This document shows positions 5,213-6,316 of a DNA stretch of 6,316 nt, piece after piece. The notes under the pieces are model-generated. The model worked only from the letters and a program-made list of their open reading frames with translations, was not told the DNA's origin and searched no databases. A program made the translations under genes and the position numbers. This DNA is from JAMXLO01 sp035511435 (GTDB taxonomy: Bacteria > Pseudomonadota > Alphaproteobacteria > Acetobacterales > Acetobacteraceae): positions 1 to 6,316 of the forward strand of contig DATKFJ010000390.1 in NCBI GenBank assembly GCA_035511435.1, written 5' to 3'. The first letter of the stretch is position 1. The number at the start of each line of letters is the position of its first letter.

Positions 5213-6316
5213 ATGGTGTCTTCTCTTACGCAGGCCGACGTTGCGCGGTTGCTGGCGCAGCCGTCTGCCTCGGTGCGCGCCGAGGTGGCGGCGAAAGTCG
5301 CGGGCGAACTCGACAATACGCTGCTGACCGCCGCTGAGCTGGATATCGCCCACGACATCGTCCGCGCCATGGCCCGCGACGTTGAACTGACGGTGCGTCA
5401 AGCCCTGTCGCACAGCCTGCGCAGCGCCGTCCGACTGCCGCACGACGTGGCGATCCGGCTTGCCAACGACGTCGAGGCGGTGGCGCTGCCGATTCTCATC
5501 GAATCGCCCGTGCTGACCGAAGCCGACCTGCTGGAACTCGTCTGGCACGGCAGCGCGACCAGGCAGACTGCCATCGCCGGTCGGCCCGATGTCACCGAGC
5601 CAGTCGCCGATGCGCTGGTGACCAATGGCGGCGAGGCAGCGGTCGCCACACTGATGGCCAACCCCGGCGCACGCATCGCCGAAGCGAGTTTGGGCAAGGC
5701 GGTCGATCGCTTTGCCGACAGCGACCGGGTCAAGACCGGCCTCGTGCATCGCGCCGAACTACCCATGACCATTGCCGAGAGGCTTGTCGTCATCGTATCG
5801 GACAAACTGCAGGCGCATCTCGTCAGCCATCATGAGCTGCCGATTTCACTTGCGACCGATATCATCCTGCAAAGCCGCGAACATGCCACACTGCATCTCA
5901 GCCTCGGCTCGAACGAGCAGGAGCTGGAGCGGATGATCCGGCAGATGCATCATAATCACCGGCTCACACCGTTCCTGGTGCTGCGCGCCCTGTGCCTGGG
6001 CGACATGGCGTTCTTCGAGATCGCCATGGCAGTCATGGCGAAGGTGCCGGTGGTGAACGCGCGCATCCTGATCCATGACGCCGGTTCGAACGCTCTGACG
6101 TCGCTGTATGAAAAGACCGGTATGCCGTTGCGACTGCTCGCCGCGGTCCGCGTCGCGGTGGAGGTGGTGCGCGGTACGCAATTCGACGGCGGCGAACGCG
6201 ACCGGGAACGCTATCGCGCACGGGTGATCACCCGCATCCTGACGCAGTTCGAGGACCTGGCGCAGGACGATCTCGACTATCTGCTTGACAAGCTCGGCGA
6301 CGTGCTGACCGTTGCC
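5213..6316 (+). CDS. DUF2336-domain protein, 3' end beyond the window
   Basis: The frame is open for 368 codons to the window end with no stop. It matches the alphaproteobacterial DUF2336 family (Pfam PF10098 from memory): all-helical proteins of unknown function with HEAT-like character, usually around 350-400 aa, so only a short tail should be missing. Recognisable stretches are LTQADVARLLAQPSASVRAE (5-24), ARDVELTVRQALSHSL (54-69), LPHDVAIRLANDVEAVALPI (75-94), the VTEPVADALVTNGGEAAVATL region (127-147), LPMTIAERLVVIVSDKLQ (183-200), SHHELP (205-210) and TPFLVLRALCLGDMAFFEIA (252-271). There is no signal peptide or membrane segment, so it is cytosolic. ATG 5213 fits the family N-terminus, but no Shine-Dalgarno is visible. 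ATG 5159 is in frame upstream but would place the 5166-5189 hairpin inside the coding region and adds residues unlike the family. It is separated from the DUF4139 gene by 171 bp with a repeat and hairpin, so it probably has its own promoter. Confidence 0.85.
   Translation, partial: MVSSLTQADVARLLAQPSASVRAEVAAKVAGELDNTLLTAAELDIAHDIVRAMARDVELTVRQALSHSLRSAVRLPHDVAIRLANDVEAVALPILIESPVLTEADLLELVWHGSATRQTAIAGRPDVTEPVADALVTNGGEAAVATLMANPGARIAEASLGKAVDRFADSDRVKTGLVHRAELPMTIAERLVVIVSDKLQAHLVSHHELPISLATDIILQSREHATLHLSLGSNEQELERMIRQMHHNHRLTPFLVLRALCLGDMAFFEIAMAVMAKVPVVNARILIHDAGSNALTSLYEKTGMPLRLLAAVRVAVEVVRGTQFDGGERDRERYRARVITRILTQFEDLAQDDLDYLLDKLGDVLTVA

Overview
This window is GC-rich bacterial DNA with seven protein genes, six of them on the + strand. 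The best pointer to the host is the last gene, a DUF2336 protein, a family I know almost only from Alphaproteobacteria. The GC level, the DUF4139 protein and the secreted YXWGXW protein fit the same group, perhaps Rhodospirillales in the broad sense. There is no rRNA, tRNA, CRISPR array, transposase or phage gene.

Layout. Positions 1-308 hold no gene I can support, only short inverted repeats. Next come two small exported or membrane-anchored proteins: a YXWGXW-repeat protein (309-605) and an unrecognised 106-aa protein (698-1018), separated by a perfect 10-bp stem-loop. A 350-aa SBF-like (YfeH/SLC10A7-type) transporter follows (1129-2181). A 76-aa zinc-ribbon protein resembling the N-terminal half of the MqsA antitoxin lies at 2389-2619, and a 64-aa two-helix membrane protein runs the other way (2951-2757). 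The large DUF4139 gene (3029-5041) has an in-frame TAG at codon 249. The DUF2336 gene (5213 onward) leaves the window still open after 368 codons.

The two most notable signals are these. First, the DUF4139 reading frame is clean on both sides of the amber codon, which falls inside a conserved motif. It is either a very recent nonsense mutation, a sequencing error or, least likely, a readthrough site. Second, short tandem repeats with units of 14-17 bp lie directly behind the stop codons of three genes: 17 bp x4 after the transporter, 14 bp x2 plus 15 bp x3 after the zinc-ribbon gene, and 15 bp x2.7 after the DUF4139 gene. The arrays on both sides of the zinc-ribbon gene share the motif GATGGGCSG, so that small gene is bracketed by related repeats.

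The genes do not form an obvious pathway. They look like a string of independent envelope or hypothetical genes with gaps of about 75-210 bp between them, so I see no tight operon. I found no convincing new multi-gene system. The repeat pattern and the amber codon are what deserve a second look.
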